Shown: one piece after another, positions 1 to 7,956 of the stretch
Position numbering within the stretch: position 1 is the first letter of the stretch
How the letters are laid out: each line of letters begins with the position of its first letter
Source of the DNA: CAKVLS01 sp045638465
GTDB taxonomy: Bacteria; Bacillota; Clostridia; Christensenellales; UBA1242
DNA: 64,000 nucleotides
Direction of reading: 5' to 3'
Assembly: GCA_045638465.1 (NCBI GenBank)
Contig: JAZUBK010000020.1
Span: 1 to 64,000 of the forward strand
Program-made: the position numbers and the translations under genes
Notes under the pieces: model-generated
The model's database searches: none
Told to the model about the DNA's origin: nothing
Seen by the model: only the letters and a program-made list of their open reading frames with translations

Positions 1-56
1 TAAATGTATAAATATGCATAAATATTAATATTTTTTAATTTTTATTCAAAAAGTTG

Positions 57-85
57 TTGACTTGAAAAAACAAAAATTATATACT
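57..85 (+). promoter_or_regulatory. Sigma-A-type promoter for the gene at 127
   Basis: TTGACT (57-62), a 17-nt spacer and TATACT (80-85), 41 nt before the start codon. This is close to consensus for the housekeeping sigma factor. The AT-rich DNA before it (1-56) shows nothing else. Confidence 0.8.
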
Positions 86-126
86 TATCTTGCGTTCACT
101 AAAAAAAGGGATAAAAAGGTATACAT

Positions 127-1365
127 ATGACTAGTTTTGAGAGTTGCCATTTGGTAAATTTTTGGAAGATTAAAGACAATTGCCAAGAGATTTGTTCTGG
201 GCTTGAGTTTTTGTGCGAAAATTCTGACGCAACAGAAGATGAAAAAGTTGTTTTGAGAGAGGATTATAACGCCGTTCAAAACATTATTAACCAAATTACT
301 GCAACTGGCTACTTCAACAAAGCTAAAGAAGTAGACAACAAAGCTATTGTTACTATGATTAACCAAATTGCGTCTATTGAGGCAAAAGATAGAGAAATCA
401 CTGCAAAAGTATGGGCAAGGGGTTTGTCAAAAATTGATAAATTTGATTCAAACAACTTCAAACTATGTGTAAAAGCCTTTTTTGATGAAAAAATCGCAGA
501 AAATATCGTAAAAAATAAAGAAGGCAACTTCTTAAAAGCACACCTTATTTCTAGTTCAAATATTACTTTAAAAAATGATAATTTAATGTTTGGTGAAAGC
601 GTTGACACAAGACTTCCTTATGGTTTTGTATATAATGTAGATGTGGATAACTTTATTGCCGCAACTGACGAAAGCAGCCTTTTAGTGATAAAAAACAAAA
701 ATGAAATTACAGACAAAGACTATGTTGCAGTCGCAAATAAAGGCGATGAATATTTGTTCTTGAGTGGTTATGCTACAAAGATCAAAACACCTGGCCAAAT
801 TGTTAGAAAATATAGTCACAATAGATTTGCTCAAAATGATAATTTAGTTGTTTTGGACGGAAATACAAAACCATCTGCACTATTTTATTATAGTTTGGGT
901 ATTGACAAACTAGACAGAAGAGCTGTTACTATGATGGTTTTGGGTCAAAAGCTAGGTCTTCCTGTTATTGCTATTGATGTTGAGGCTTTTTATAGAAATA
1001 ATGGTAAGTTTTTTGGTTCTAGCAGTGATATCAGAGCATCATTTAACAATATGGTTGATGGATTTAACGAAGTAATCAAAACCACTTGTAACTTTGATAT
1101 GATTGGTGAGAGCAAAAAACTTGTTGGATACAACACTATGCTAAGATATAATTTTGTGTATAAGTTTTTGTCAGCACTTCAAAATAAACTAAAAGAAGGC
1201 ACAGAAGGGCTTATCGATTTTGTACCAAAAGCTTTCAAAAAATCAGTAATCAAAAAAAATACTCAAACTAAAGAAAGAGAAATTGCAAATGGCGCACCAT
1301 TAGTTTACCCAGGTGAAGACGTTGTGTTTGCAGTTCCAAATAACTTTATATATAAAGATATGTAA
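127..1365 (+). CDS. Hypothetical protein, 412 aa
   Basis: I do not recognise this protein. It is soluble by inspection, with no signal peptide or membrane helix. The first ~150 residues are helical and charged. The middle (~175-330) looks like a mixed alpha/beta domain with hydrophobic strands, including an LGLPVIAIDVEAFYR stretch near residue 280. The gene is a single unit, with its own promoter (57-85) and a terminator overlapping its stop codon. The start is the first ATG of the frame, preceded by a purine-rich AAAAAGGGATAAAAAGG stretch that can serve as the ribosome site. Codon use resembles the neighbours, so recent transfer is not obvious. It could be lineage-specific. Confidence 0.75.
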   Translation: MTSFESCHLVNFWKIKDNCQEICSGLEFLCENSDATEDEKVVLREDYNAVQNIINQITATGYFNKAKEVDNKAIVTMINQIASIEAKDREITAKVWARGLSKIDKFDSNNFKLCVKAFFDEKIAENIVKNKEGNFLKAHLISSSNITLKNDNLMFGESVDTRLPYGFVYNVDVDNFIAATDESSLLVIKNKNEITDKDYVAVANKGDEYLFLSGYATKIKTPGQIVRKYSHNRFAQNDNLVVLDGNTKPSALFYYSLGIDKLDRRAVTMMVLGQKLGLPVIAIDVEAFYRNNGKFFGSSSDIRASFNNMVDGFNEVIKTTCNFDMIGESKKLVGYNTMLRYNFVYKFLSALQNKLKEGTEGLIDFVPKAFKKSVIKKNTQTKEREIANGAPLVYPGEDVVFAVPNNFIYKDM

Positions 1366-1385
1366 TAAATACATATCTTTTTTTA
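1354..1385 (+). terminator. Intrinsic terminator overlapping the stop codon
   Basis: A 10-bp perfect stem (1354-1363 with 1371-1380), a 7-nt loop and a T run. The stem's left arm includes the last codons and the TAA stop (1363-1365) of the upstream gene. Confidence 0.85.
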
Positions 1386-1415
1386 TTCATATTTTTAGCG
1401 TGATTTTGTTGGGTA

Positions 1416-1444
1416 TTGAAATTTGAGGCTAAGTATGGTAAAAT
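1416..1444 (+). promoter_or_regulatory. Sigma-A-type promoter for the gene at 1464
   Basis: TTGAAA (1416-1421), 17-nt spacer, TAAAAT (1439-1444). An AGGAGA ribosome site follows at 1453-1458. Confidence 0.7.
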
Positions 1445-1463
1445 ATAAGTATAGGAGATATTT

Positions 1464-2195
1464 ATGAAAGAAAAATTTGGAGGCGCTCTTCGTAGCGAAA
1501 GAGACATAATTTTGGAAGAAGGCGTCATTGTTAATAGCAAAGGCAAACTTGCCCACAATAAAGATTATCCTGTAAAATATTTTGCAGTATTGTGTAAAGG
1601 CGGACATATCGCTGGAAACAAAAAGTTTATTCCGCTGCTTTTGGGCGTGAGAGGTTATAATGCAAAAGCTGCTAGTCAAATAGCAAGATTTGTGGGTAGA
1701 GTAAAGCATGACCGAAAAGACGCTGTAATATTGACTGTAGAGATAACAAAAGATCAATATGAGCAAATTAGTACCATAAACAACAATGATCCGTATATGA
1801 ACACACATGATATCAAAGCTCAAAAAGAGATTTCAAAACAAATTGAGCATAGGGTTATGAGAGAGCCAGACGTAGAAGATGGTAGCCTTACTGCCGAAAC
1901 CGAATCTTACGGACCAGGCCATAGTTTGCAAAACTTTATTATCGGTAGAGTCCCTTTTAGTAAAAAAGCAGGTAAGATTTTGGTTGAAAGTTATATAGAG
2001 GAAAACCAAGAACTTTTGACTATGCAAACCGCCCCAAAAAGGGAAGAGTCTTACATCGTTCCTGGCTTTGAAGAAGAGGTAAAAGCAGCTCTAAGGGCAT
2101 ACGAAGAAGAAAAGCAACCTCAAAGCACACCTAAAACTACACAAACAACACAAAAATCGCCAAAAACACAAGGCGATGGTCAGGGGCAAGTTTAA
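1464..2195 (+). CDS. Hypothetical protein, 243 aa, disordered tail
   Basis: I do not recognise this family. Residues 1-165 look like a folded, mostly beta domain with no membrane segment. A charged stretch follows, and the last ~30 residues are almost only T, Q, P, K and G, so the tail is probably disordered. AGGAGA stands 5 nt before the ATG. The gene is monocistronic or reads into the strong promoter at 2205. Similar T/P/K/Q-rich tails end the unknown proteins at 12890 and 17585, so it may belong to a set of lineage-specific proteins. Confidence 0.75.
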   Translation: MKEKFGGALRSERDIILEEGVIVNSKGKLAHNKDYPVKYFAVLCKGGHIAGNKKFIPLLLGVRGYNAKAASQIARFVGRVKHDRKDAVILTVEITKDQYEQISTINNNDPYMNTHDIKAQKEISKQIEHRVMREPDVEDGSLTAETESYGPGHSLQNFIIGRVPFSKKAGKILVESYIEENQELLTMQTAPKREESYIVPGFEEEVKAALRAYEEEKQPQSTPKTTQTTQKSPKTQGDGQGQV

Positions 2196-2204
2196 TTTTG
2201 TATA

Positions 2205-2232
2205 TTGACAATGAGTCAATTTATGATATAAT
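2205..2232 (+). promoter_or_regulatory. Consensus sigma-A promoter for the GLUG surface protein
   Basis: TTGACA (2205-2210), 16-nt spacer, TATAAT (2227-2232). Both hexamers match consensus perfectly, which suggests strong expression. Confidence 0.85.
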
Positions 2233-2259
2233 TACATTAACAAAATATGGGGGTAAATT

Positions 2260-5200
2260 ATGAAAAGATTCTTGATGTTTCTTGTAATAGCAATAGCAGT
2301 CACAAGCCTTGGACTATCTATTTACTATTTCGCAAAAGACAATGAAGTTATTTTTATCAATAACACTCAAATATCTGTCAATGCAGGTGACACCTTCAAG
2401 GCAGATGACTTGCTAACTTTCAAAAATGCAAGTAAACACACCAAAGTAGATTATAATGGTGTAAAAAATGACAAAGTCTTGACTTATAACAAGAAAGAAG
2501 GCTATTATGCAGCAGTAAAAGGTGGCGAAACAAAAATCGTTATCACTACTACAAACCGTGCATATTCAAACCTTGTTATCAAAGTTATTGTTAGAGACGG
2601 TACAGAAGAGTTCCCTTACATAATCGATAGTGAAGAAGAACTAAGATCTATCGGAGTAACAAAAGAGGGTAACAAATTTACTACTTCTGCTCATTACGAA
2701 CTTGGTAAAAGTATTATCTTGACAGAAAAATGGACTCCTATTGAAAACTTTACAGGTTCTATCAATGGTGCAGGTTATACAATCTCTAACATTGACATTT
2801 CTGCATACACTCAAGAAGAAATCGATGCTACAAAAATTGATAACGCAGGAACACCAGTAGAAACTGCAAAAACAGCAGCTTATACAGAGTATAATACAGC
2901 TCTTGCAACTATCACTTCTGCAGGTCTTATCGGAAACCTAACAGTTAGCGACGAAGGTGTTGTAGGTAAAATTACAAACCTAAACCTAAAGAACGTAAAC
3001 ATCAAAGGCAACTTTGATTATGTAGGTGCAATCGCAGGTCAAAACAATGGTGAAATCAGAAACTGTGAAACTTCTACTGATAGCTATGTAAAATACATCT
3101 ATGTAGAAGGAAAAGTAGAATCTGAAGAAGTTATCTACAACAATATCCAATCTATCAAGAGTGGAGCATATGTTGGTGGTATCGCAGGTTATAATGCTGG
3201 TATTTCAAAAACAATCTCTGGCGAAGTTAAAAACTTTGTTCCAGTACTAGATAGAGTTTCTAGCCATGCAAGAATTAAACTAGGCGCAAGTCAAGAAGTT
3301 GGTGGTCTTGTAGGTAGAAACGTAGCTGGTCAAATCACAGAGTGCTACTTTGATGGTTATGCAATCTCAGATATAGCAGCTCTTAAATTTGGCGGTATCG
3401 CATACAAAAACCTTGCAGGTGGAACTTACGAAAGTTCAATCATGGATTGTTACACAATCGTGAAAACTCTAGGTTCTATGCCTGTTACAGCTGTTGGTGG
3501 TATCCTTTATACCAACGTTCCAACAGGTCTTGAAGATGTAAAAGAACATCACATCTTTGGTACTTATTATTCAGCACTAAGAACATACGCTGAAGATGGT
3601 ACTTACACAGAAACTGATATTGAAATCTTTGGTGATACAGCAAGTGATAGCGATTATGCTAAAAACTCTAGACAACTAACTGCTGAAGAACTAAAAGAAA
3701 CTCTAAACTATATCACTTACAAACAAGTTGTAAATGGTGCAGACTATACAAGAACTTGGGACTTTAGCGACGTTTGGGAGATGGGTGAAGAAGCCCCAAC
3801 TCTTAACAAAGACGCAAATAGCGGTTCTGTATATCTAATTGATTACTCAAGCGTAAAAGGTTCAAATGACTTTAGCTCATCTGACAACCCACAAGATATT
3901 TATGACAAACTAGCACTTGGTACAGGTAGCTACAACGTAGCATCTGATATTGATATGAAAGGTTTTGAATGGACACCAATTGCAAGTTATAGCGGAACAT
4001 TGACTGGTTCTGATATCAACGACGGCAACGGCGGAACAAGAGCTCCTATCATCTCAAATATCGTTCTTGTACTTCCTGATCCAGACGCAAACCAAGGTTT
4101 GTTTAACGAACTAACAAAAGATGCTATTATTAATAACATCACTTTCAAAGATGTAACAATCAAAGCAGCAGCTTCTAATGTAGATGCTTCTGCAAGATAT
4201 GTTGGTACACTTGCTGGTGCAAGTATGGGTGCTAACATCAATGGTGTTACAATCAACAATGTTTTGGTAGAAAACCTAACTTTAGTTGGCTTTGGTGGAC
4301 TTGTAGGTTACAATGAATACGAAGCTAACCACGCCGTAACAAATGTTACAGTAGATGGCGTAATCTTCAGTGGAAGCTATGCACAAGTTGCTGGTGGTAT
4401 CACTGCAGTTAACAATGCAACCATCTCTGGTACAGAGAAAAAAGGTACTCAACCAGCTTTCTATGTTACTGCAAACAATATCGCTCTATGCGGTAACCAA
4501 ATTGGTGGTATTGCAGGTTGCAACTACAGAACAATTGTTTATGCAAAAGCAACTCTAAACACAACAATGACATCAGATAACAACAAAGTTTATGGTGTTA
4601 AAAATTATATTCAAGTAGGCGGAATCGCAGCATTTAACAAATCAACAGGTCTTATCAAAAACGTAGAGGGTAGCGGTAACTTCAGTGTAGATACTGTAAA
4701 AGGCTATACTGTATATGTTGGTGGTATTGTTGGTTTCAACAGTGGAACAATCTACTATGCAGCAGCTAGATCACTAAACATCGGAACTACTTATTCTTAT
4801 GAAGTATACGCTGGTGGTATCGCTGGTATTTCTGACGGTGTAATCTATGGTTGCTACGTTGATACATCTGTATCTATTATCGCTTCTACTACTGCAATCG
4901 AAAAGAACAATGAGTCTTACGTTGGTGGATTGGTTGGTGGACTTGCAACTGCATCTTCTGTAAGCAAAGTTGGTTCAGTTTCTAACTCAGTAGTTAAAGC
5001 TTCAACTCTAAACGGTTTCTATGTTGGTGGACTTATCGGCTATAGCTATGGTTCAGTAACAAGAAGCTATGTAGAAGGAACTTATATCAAAGGTTTCTTT
5101 GCTGGTGGTCTTGCTGGTATTATCAACACAGCTATTGCTAATGACACACCATTAAAATCATATGATGGTAACAACTCTGGTTTGTTCAAATATAACTATG

Positions 5201-5673
5201 CAGTAGTTTCTATTGAAAATGTAAATAGCGACATTGATATGAGCACTCTTTCTCAAGTAGATATTTACAACTCAGTTGCAAAATATGACAAAGGTGCTTC
5301 TGCTGGTATCGCGGTACTTGTAGTATATGGCTCAGAAGTTAACAACTGCTACACAGTAACTAACTTTATTGGCGAAGGCGTAAAAGCTTCTACAACAATC
5401 AGCAGAGAGTGTGGTAGCTCAAATGCAAACACTCGTAAAGGTGCTTATGCTGGTGTAATCAAAAATACAATTTACACAAGCAAACAATTGAGCATTGGTA
5501 CAGAAGGTGGCAGACACGTTGAAGAAGAAAAGCTAAAACTACCTGCTGGTTCTGGTTACCACAAAGCTTTAATCAACAATGGTTTTGATATGTCAGAATG
5601 GACTGCAGAAGTAGGACAACTTCCAAGAATCGTTGGTGTAGATGCTTTGATTGAAAACAACATTGAATTCTAA
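2260..5673 (+). CDS. Membrane-anchored surface protein with GLUG repeats, 1137 aa
   Basis: Residues 4-24 form one hydrophobic N-terminal helix (uncleaved anchor or signal). Residues ~30-112 look like an Ig/Big-type beta domain. Two beta-helix-type modules follow, each opened by a typical lead-in (EELRSIG near 125 with TPIENFTG near 165; a second with ASDIDM and WTPIASYSG near 560). At least ten GLUG-type motifs of the form VGGIAGYN lie between residues ~255 and ~955. GLUG repeats are known from large secreted and adhesin-like proteins of host-associated bacteria. I see no LPXTG, SLH or choline-binding domain, so the N-terminal helix would be the only anchor. An adhesive or structural role is an inference. 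Confidence 0.8.
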   Translation: MKRFLMFLVIAIAVTSLGLSIYYFAKDNEVIFINNTQISVNAGDTFKADDLLTFKNASKHTKVDYNGVKNDKVLTYNKKEGYYAAVKGGETKIVITTTNRAYSNLVIKVIVRDGTEEFPYIIDSEEELRSIGVTKEGNKFTTSAHYELGKSIILTEKWTPIENFTGSINGAGYTISNIDISAYTQEEIDATKIDNAGTPVETAKTAAYTEYNTALATITSAGLIGNLTVSDEGVVGKITNLNLKNVNIKGNFDYVGAIAGQNNGEIRNCETSTDSYVKYIYVEGKVESEEVIYNNIQSIKSGAYVGGIAGYNAGISKTISGEVKNFVPVLDRVSSHARIKLGASQEVGGLVGRNVAGQITECYFDGYAISDIAALKFGGIAYKNLAGGTYESSIMDCYTIVKTLGSMPVTAVGGILYTNVPTGLEDVKEHHIFGTYYSALRTYAEDGTYTETDIEIFGDTASDSDYAKNSRQLTAEELKETLNYITYKQVVNGADYTRTWDFSDVWEMGEEAPTLNKDANSGSVYLIDYSSVKGSNDFSSSDNPQDIYDKLALGTGSYNVASDIDMKGFEWTPIASYSGTLTGSDINDGNGGTRAPIISNIVLVLPDPDANQGLFNELTKDAIINNITFKDVTIKAAASNVDASARYVGTLAGASMGANINGVTINNVLVENLTLVGFGGLVGYNEYEANHAVTNVTVDGVIFSGSYAQVAGGITAVNNATISGTEKKGTQPAFYVTANNIALCGNQIGGIAGCNYRTIVYAKATLNTTMTSDNNKVYGVKNYIQVGGIAAFNKSTGLIKNVEGSGNFSVDTVKGYTVYVGGIVGFNSGTIYYAAARSLNIGTTYSYEVYAGGIAGISDGVIYGCYVDTSVSIIASTTAIEKNNESYVGGLVGGLATASSVSKVGSVSNSVVKASTLNGFYVGGLIGYSYGSVTRSYVEGTYIKGFFAGGLAGIINTAIANDTPLKSYDGNNSGLFKYNYAVVSIENVNSDIDMSTLSQVDIYNSVAKYDKGASAGIAVLVVYGSEVNNCYTVTNFIGEGVKASTTISRECGSSNANTRKGAYAGVIKNTIYTSKQLSIGTEGGRHVEEEKLKLPAGSGYHKALINNGFDMSEWTAEVGQLPRIVGVDALIENNIEF

Positions 5674-5686
5674 TAAACAAAACAAA

Positions 5687-5720
5687 AAACCTTACCAAAA
5701 TCGGTAAGGTTTTTTTTATT
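5687..5720 (+). terminator. Intrinsic terminator of the GLUG gene
   Basis: A 10-bp perfect stem (5687-5696 with 5703-5712), a 6-nt loop and a long T run. Confidence 0.92.
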
Positions 5721-5750
5721 TTATAATGATGTTGTTTGTTTAGAGCATAA

Positions 5751-5779
5751 AAAAAACACTGATTTTGTCAGTGTTTTTT
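5751..5779 (-). terminator. Terminator of spoVG, bidirectional in form
   Basis: A 12-bp perfect stem (5751-5762 with 5768-5779), a 5-nt loop, and T runs on both strands. It lies 55 bp beyond the stop of the minus-strand spoVG. Confidence 0.88.
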
Positions 5780-5833
5780 TTGGTTGATACAGTCCAAATC
5801 TATGAATAAGACTTGTAAATTGTGTTCACAAAA

Positions 5834-6100
5834 TTATTCTGCTTTTAGTGCTGTCTCAAACGCTGCAAGGATTGCAGTTCTAATTTGTTCTCTTGTTTCA
5901 GTGTTTAGTGGATGAACAACATCTTTGTATTCACCTTCAGGAGTCTTACGGCTAGGCATTGCGATAAAATAACCTTGGCTGCCTTCGATAACCTTAATGT
6001 CGTGAACAACGAAGCAATCTTCAATAGTGATAGATGCTACGGCTTTTAGTTTGCTGTCCTCTTTTTTTACTATTCTTACACGAACATCAGAAATTTTCAA
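5834..6100 (-). CDS. spoVG: SpoVG family RNA/DNA-binding regulator
   Basis: 88 aa, matching the SpoVG family from end to end: N-terminal MKISDVRVRIV, a central DCFVVHDIKVIEG strand region, and an AMPSRKTPEGEYKDVVHPL segment. In Bacilli SpoVG was found through a septation/sporulation phenotype. The family binds nucleic acid and modulates many genes. The start is TTG (6098-6100), chosen because the family begins exactly there and AAAGGACGG stands upstream. The gene is divergent from murC. It has its own promoter, a 5' hairpin and a terminator. It does not by itself prove spore formation. Confidence 0.95.
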   Translation of the reverse strand: MKISDVRVRIVKKEDSKLKAVASITIEDCFVVHDIKVIEGSQGYFIAMPSRKTPEGEYKDVVHPLNTETREQIRTAILAAFETALKAE

Positions 6101-6126
6101 GTCTAGATACCGTCCTTTTTTAATTT

Positions 6127-6143
6127 GTTAGGTTTTTCCTAAC
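6127..6143 (-). promoter_or_regulatory. Hairpin at the 5' end of the spoVG mRNA
   Basis: The inverted repeat GTTAGG / CCTAAC with a 5-nt loop starts one base downstream of the predicted transcription start (~6144). It could cap and stabilise the mRNA or be an operator. Confidence 0.55.
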
Positions 6144-6150
6144 TGTTTAT

Positions 6151-6179
6151 AGTGTATAACATTTTTTTTATATTGGCAA
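6151..6179 (-). promoter_or_regulatory. Promoter of spoVG
   Basis: Read on the minus strand: TTGCCA (6174-6179), 17-nt spacer, TACACT (6151-6156). The predicted start of transcription is ~6144. Confidence 0.65.
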
Positions 6180-6211
6180 ACTTTTTGGGGCAATTTTTCA
6201 TATATATTGTT

Positions 6212-7564
6212 ATGGAAACTTTCGACATTTATAAAGATATAAAAAAAGTCCATTTTGTGGGAATAGGCGGCATAAGTATGAGTGCCTTAGCTAAGTTGTT
6301 TTTTGCACAAAATATTGCTGTTTCGGGTAGTGATAAGTGCGTAGGAAAAATGGTGTCGCAGCTAAAAGATTTAGGCATCACTATATATAATAAACACTCA
6401 AAAACAAACATAACTGAAGATATAGATTTGGTTGTGTATTCTCTTGCAATAAAAGAGGATAACCCCGAACTTAAAATGGCAAAAAAATTAAAGATCCCCT
6501 GCATAAAAAGAGGTGAGGCTTTGGGCCTTATAGCAAAAAAATATAATAATATAATTGCTATATCTGGTATGCATGGAAAAACTACAACTACTGCTATGGT
6601 TTATCATATTTTTAAATTTTGTGGAAAAAATCCAACACTGCATATTGGCGGTGAGATTGACGAAAAAAATAAAAATTTGATTATTGGAGATAGTGAGTTT
6701 TTTATTACCGAAGCGTGTGAGTATGGCGATAGTTTTTTGAGTATAAAAAACGCCGTTTCGGTTATCAACAATATAGAAAAAGAGCACCTTGATTATTTCA
6801 AAAATTTAAAAAACATATATAGGTCTTTCGAAAGGTTTTGTAATCAAAGCAAAGTGTGTTTTATAAATAGCAGTTTGAAAAATAAGATTGTAACTTTGCC
6901 CGATTGTTATGTGGGAAAATGCGGAAATATTCGTGCAACAAATCTAAAAAAATCAGGGGTGGGGTATAGTTTTGACGTTTATATAAAAGAAGATTTTTAT
7001 GGCAAAATCAAACTCAAAGTTCCTGGCAAATACAATATCCAAAATTCGCTTTCGGCGATTGCGATTGCAAATTATTTTAGCCTGGAAAAAGACAGAGTTG
7101 TTTTGGCTTTGAATAGTTTTCAAAATGTCAAGATGCGGTTTGAAAGGGTAGGATATTATAAAAAAAATAGTATAATATTTGACTATGCACACCATCCTAC
7201 CGAAATCAAAAATGTGATAAATGCGGCTAAAAGACTTGGTGAAGGAAATGTTTATGTTTACTTTCAGCCACATACTTTTTCTAGGACAAAAAGTTTAAAA
7301 AATGAGTTTGCAAAGTGCTTTAAAGGAGCAGAAAGTGTTTTTGTTTTAAAAACATATAAAGCAAGAGAGATTGTAGACAAAGAAAATAACGAGCAGTCTT
7401 TAGCAAAAATTATCGGCGATAATATGGGGATAAATGTTGGTTTCGGCGGTATGAGTAAGTTGCTATCTGATATAAAAGCCAGAAAAAACAAGGGTGTTAT
7501 GTTGTTTATTGGCGCTGGAGATATGCAAAATAAGGTAAAAAAGGTGCTTTTTGAGGCTAAATAG
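6212..7564 (+). CDS. murC: UDP-N-acetylmuramate--L-alanine ligase (MurC)
   Basis: Cytoplasmic ATP-dependent ligase that adds L-Ala to UDP-MurNAc in peptidoglycan synthesis. It has 450 aa, normal for MurC. Visible signatures are the N-terminal Rossmann loop VGIGGISMSALA (16-27), the Mur ligase P-loop GMHGKTTT (119-126), the ACEYGDSF segment, NIEKEHLDYF, and DYAHHPTEI (from 324), which is specific to MurC. An in-frame ATG at 6152 would add 20 hydrophobic residues that MurC lacks, so I use 6212, where the family starts. No Shine-Dalgarno precedes 6212, but an AT-rich TATATATT lies just before it, so the mRNA may be leaderless. The stop is TAG. Confidence 0.95.
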   Translation: METFDIYKDIKKVHFVGIGGISMSALAKLFFAQNIAVSGSDKCVGKMVSQLKDLGITIYNKHSKTNITEDIDLVVYSLAIKEDNPELKMAKKLKIPCIKRGEALGLIAKKYNNIIAISGMHGKTTTTAMVYHIFKFCGKNPTLHIGGEIDEKNKNLIIGDSEFFITEACEYGDSFLSIKNAVSVINNIEKEHLDYFKNLKNIYRSFERFCNQSKVCFINSSLKNKIVTLPDCYVGKCGNIRATNLKKSGVGYSFDVYIKEDFYGKIKLKVPGKYNIQNSLSAIAIANYFSLEKDRVVLALNSFQNVKMRFERVGYYKKNSIIFDYAHHPTEIKNVINAAKRLGEGNVYVYFQPHTFSRTKSLKNEFAKCFKGAESVFVLKTYKAREIVDKENNEQSLAKIIGDNMGINVGFGGMSKLLSDIKARKNKGVMLFIGAGDMQNKVKKVLFEAK

Positions 7565-7595
7565 CCTTTGGACAAAAAAATATTTGCAAAAAGGG

Positions 7596-7624
7596 TTGAC
7601 TAATTGAAATATATATAATATAAT
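7596..7624 (+). promoter_or_regulatory. Promoter of rpmE
   Basis: TTGACT (7596-7601), 17-nt spacer, TATAAT (7619-7624). Confidence 0.85.
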
Positions 7625-7657
7625 GTTTGAGCATATTATTTAAGGGGTAGAAAAGTT

Positions 7658-7861
7658 ATGAAAAAAGATATACATCCAGATTACCATGAAGTTGAAGTAG
7701 TTTGTGCTTGTGGTTCTACATTCAAAACTAAATCTACAAAACCTGGCGACACTATAAAAGTTGATATCTGCAGCAAGTGCCATCCATTTTTCACTGGCAA
7801 ACAAAAGATAGTTGACGCTAGTGGTAGAGTAGAAAAGTTCCAAAAGAAGCACAATATCTAA
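7658..7861 (+). CDS. rpmE: 50S ribosomal protein L31, zinc form
   Basis: 67 aa, opening MKKDIHPDYHEV as in L31. Cys16, Cys18, Cys38 and Cys41 are all present, so this is the zinc-binding (C+) type, not the zinc-free paralogue made under zinc starvation. AAGGGG stands upstream. The gene is monocistronic: it has its own promoter and terminator. In Clostridia rpmE commonly precedes a DUF1385 gene, prmC and prfA, as it does here. Confidence 0.97.
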   Translation: MKKDIHPDYHEVEVVCACGSTFKTKSTKPGDTIKVDICSKCHPFFTGKQKIVDASGRVEKFQKKHNI

Positions 7862-7876
7862 TATATCAATTTATGG

Positions 7877-7903
7877 AAATAGGCGTTTTTGCCTATTTTT
7901 TTT
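7877..7903 (+). terminator. Intrinsic terminator of rpmE
   Basis: An 8-bp stem (7877-7884 with 7891-7898) followed by eight T. The first in-frame ATG of the next frame (7873) lies at this hairpin, which argues against that ATG as a start. Confidence 0.85.
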
Positions 7904-7956
7904 CGCACATTTATAAATGTCTGTTTATTTTGCCAAGATTTGAGAATAATTTTGGT

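Noticed and set aside
1395..1823. 142-codon frame on the minus strand opposite the gene at 1464
   Set aside because: No ribosome site or promoter; the plus-strand gene has both, and the minus product is composed like an antisense shadow.
5834..6100. Using spoVG, spoVT and the RsfA-like gene as proof of sporulation
   Set aside because: All three families also occur in non-sporulating Firmicutes; no core sporulation gene such as spo0A or a forespore sigma factor is in the window.
6152..6211. 20-residue hydrophobic N-terminal extension of MurC
   Set aside because: MurC is cytoplasmic and starts at 6212; the extension lies in the spoVG promoter region and has no ribosome site.
7873..7956. 28-residue extension of the DUF1385-PrmC protein
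   Set aside because: Its ATG and next codons are the rpmE terminator hairpin.
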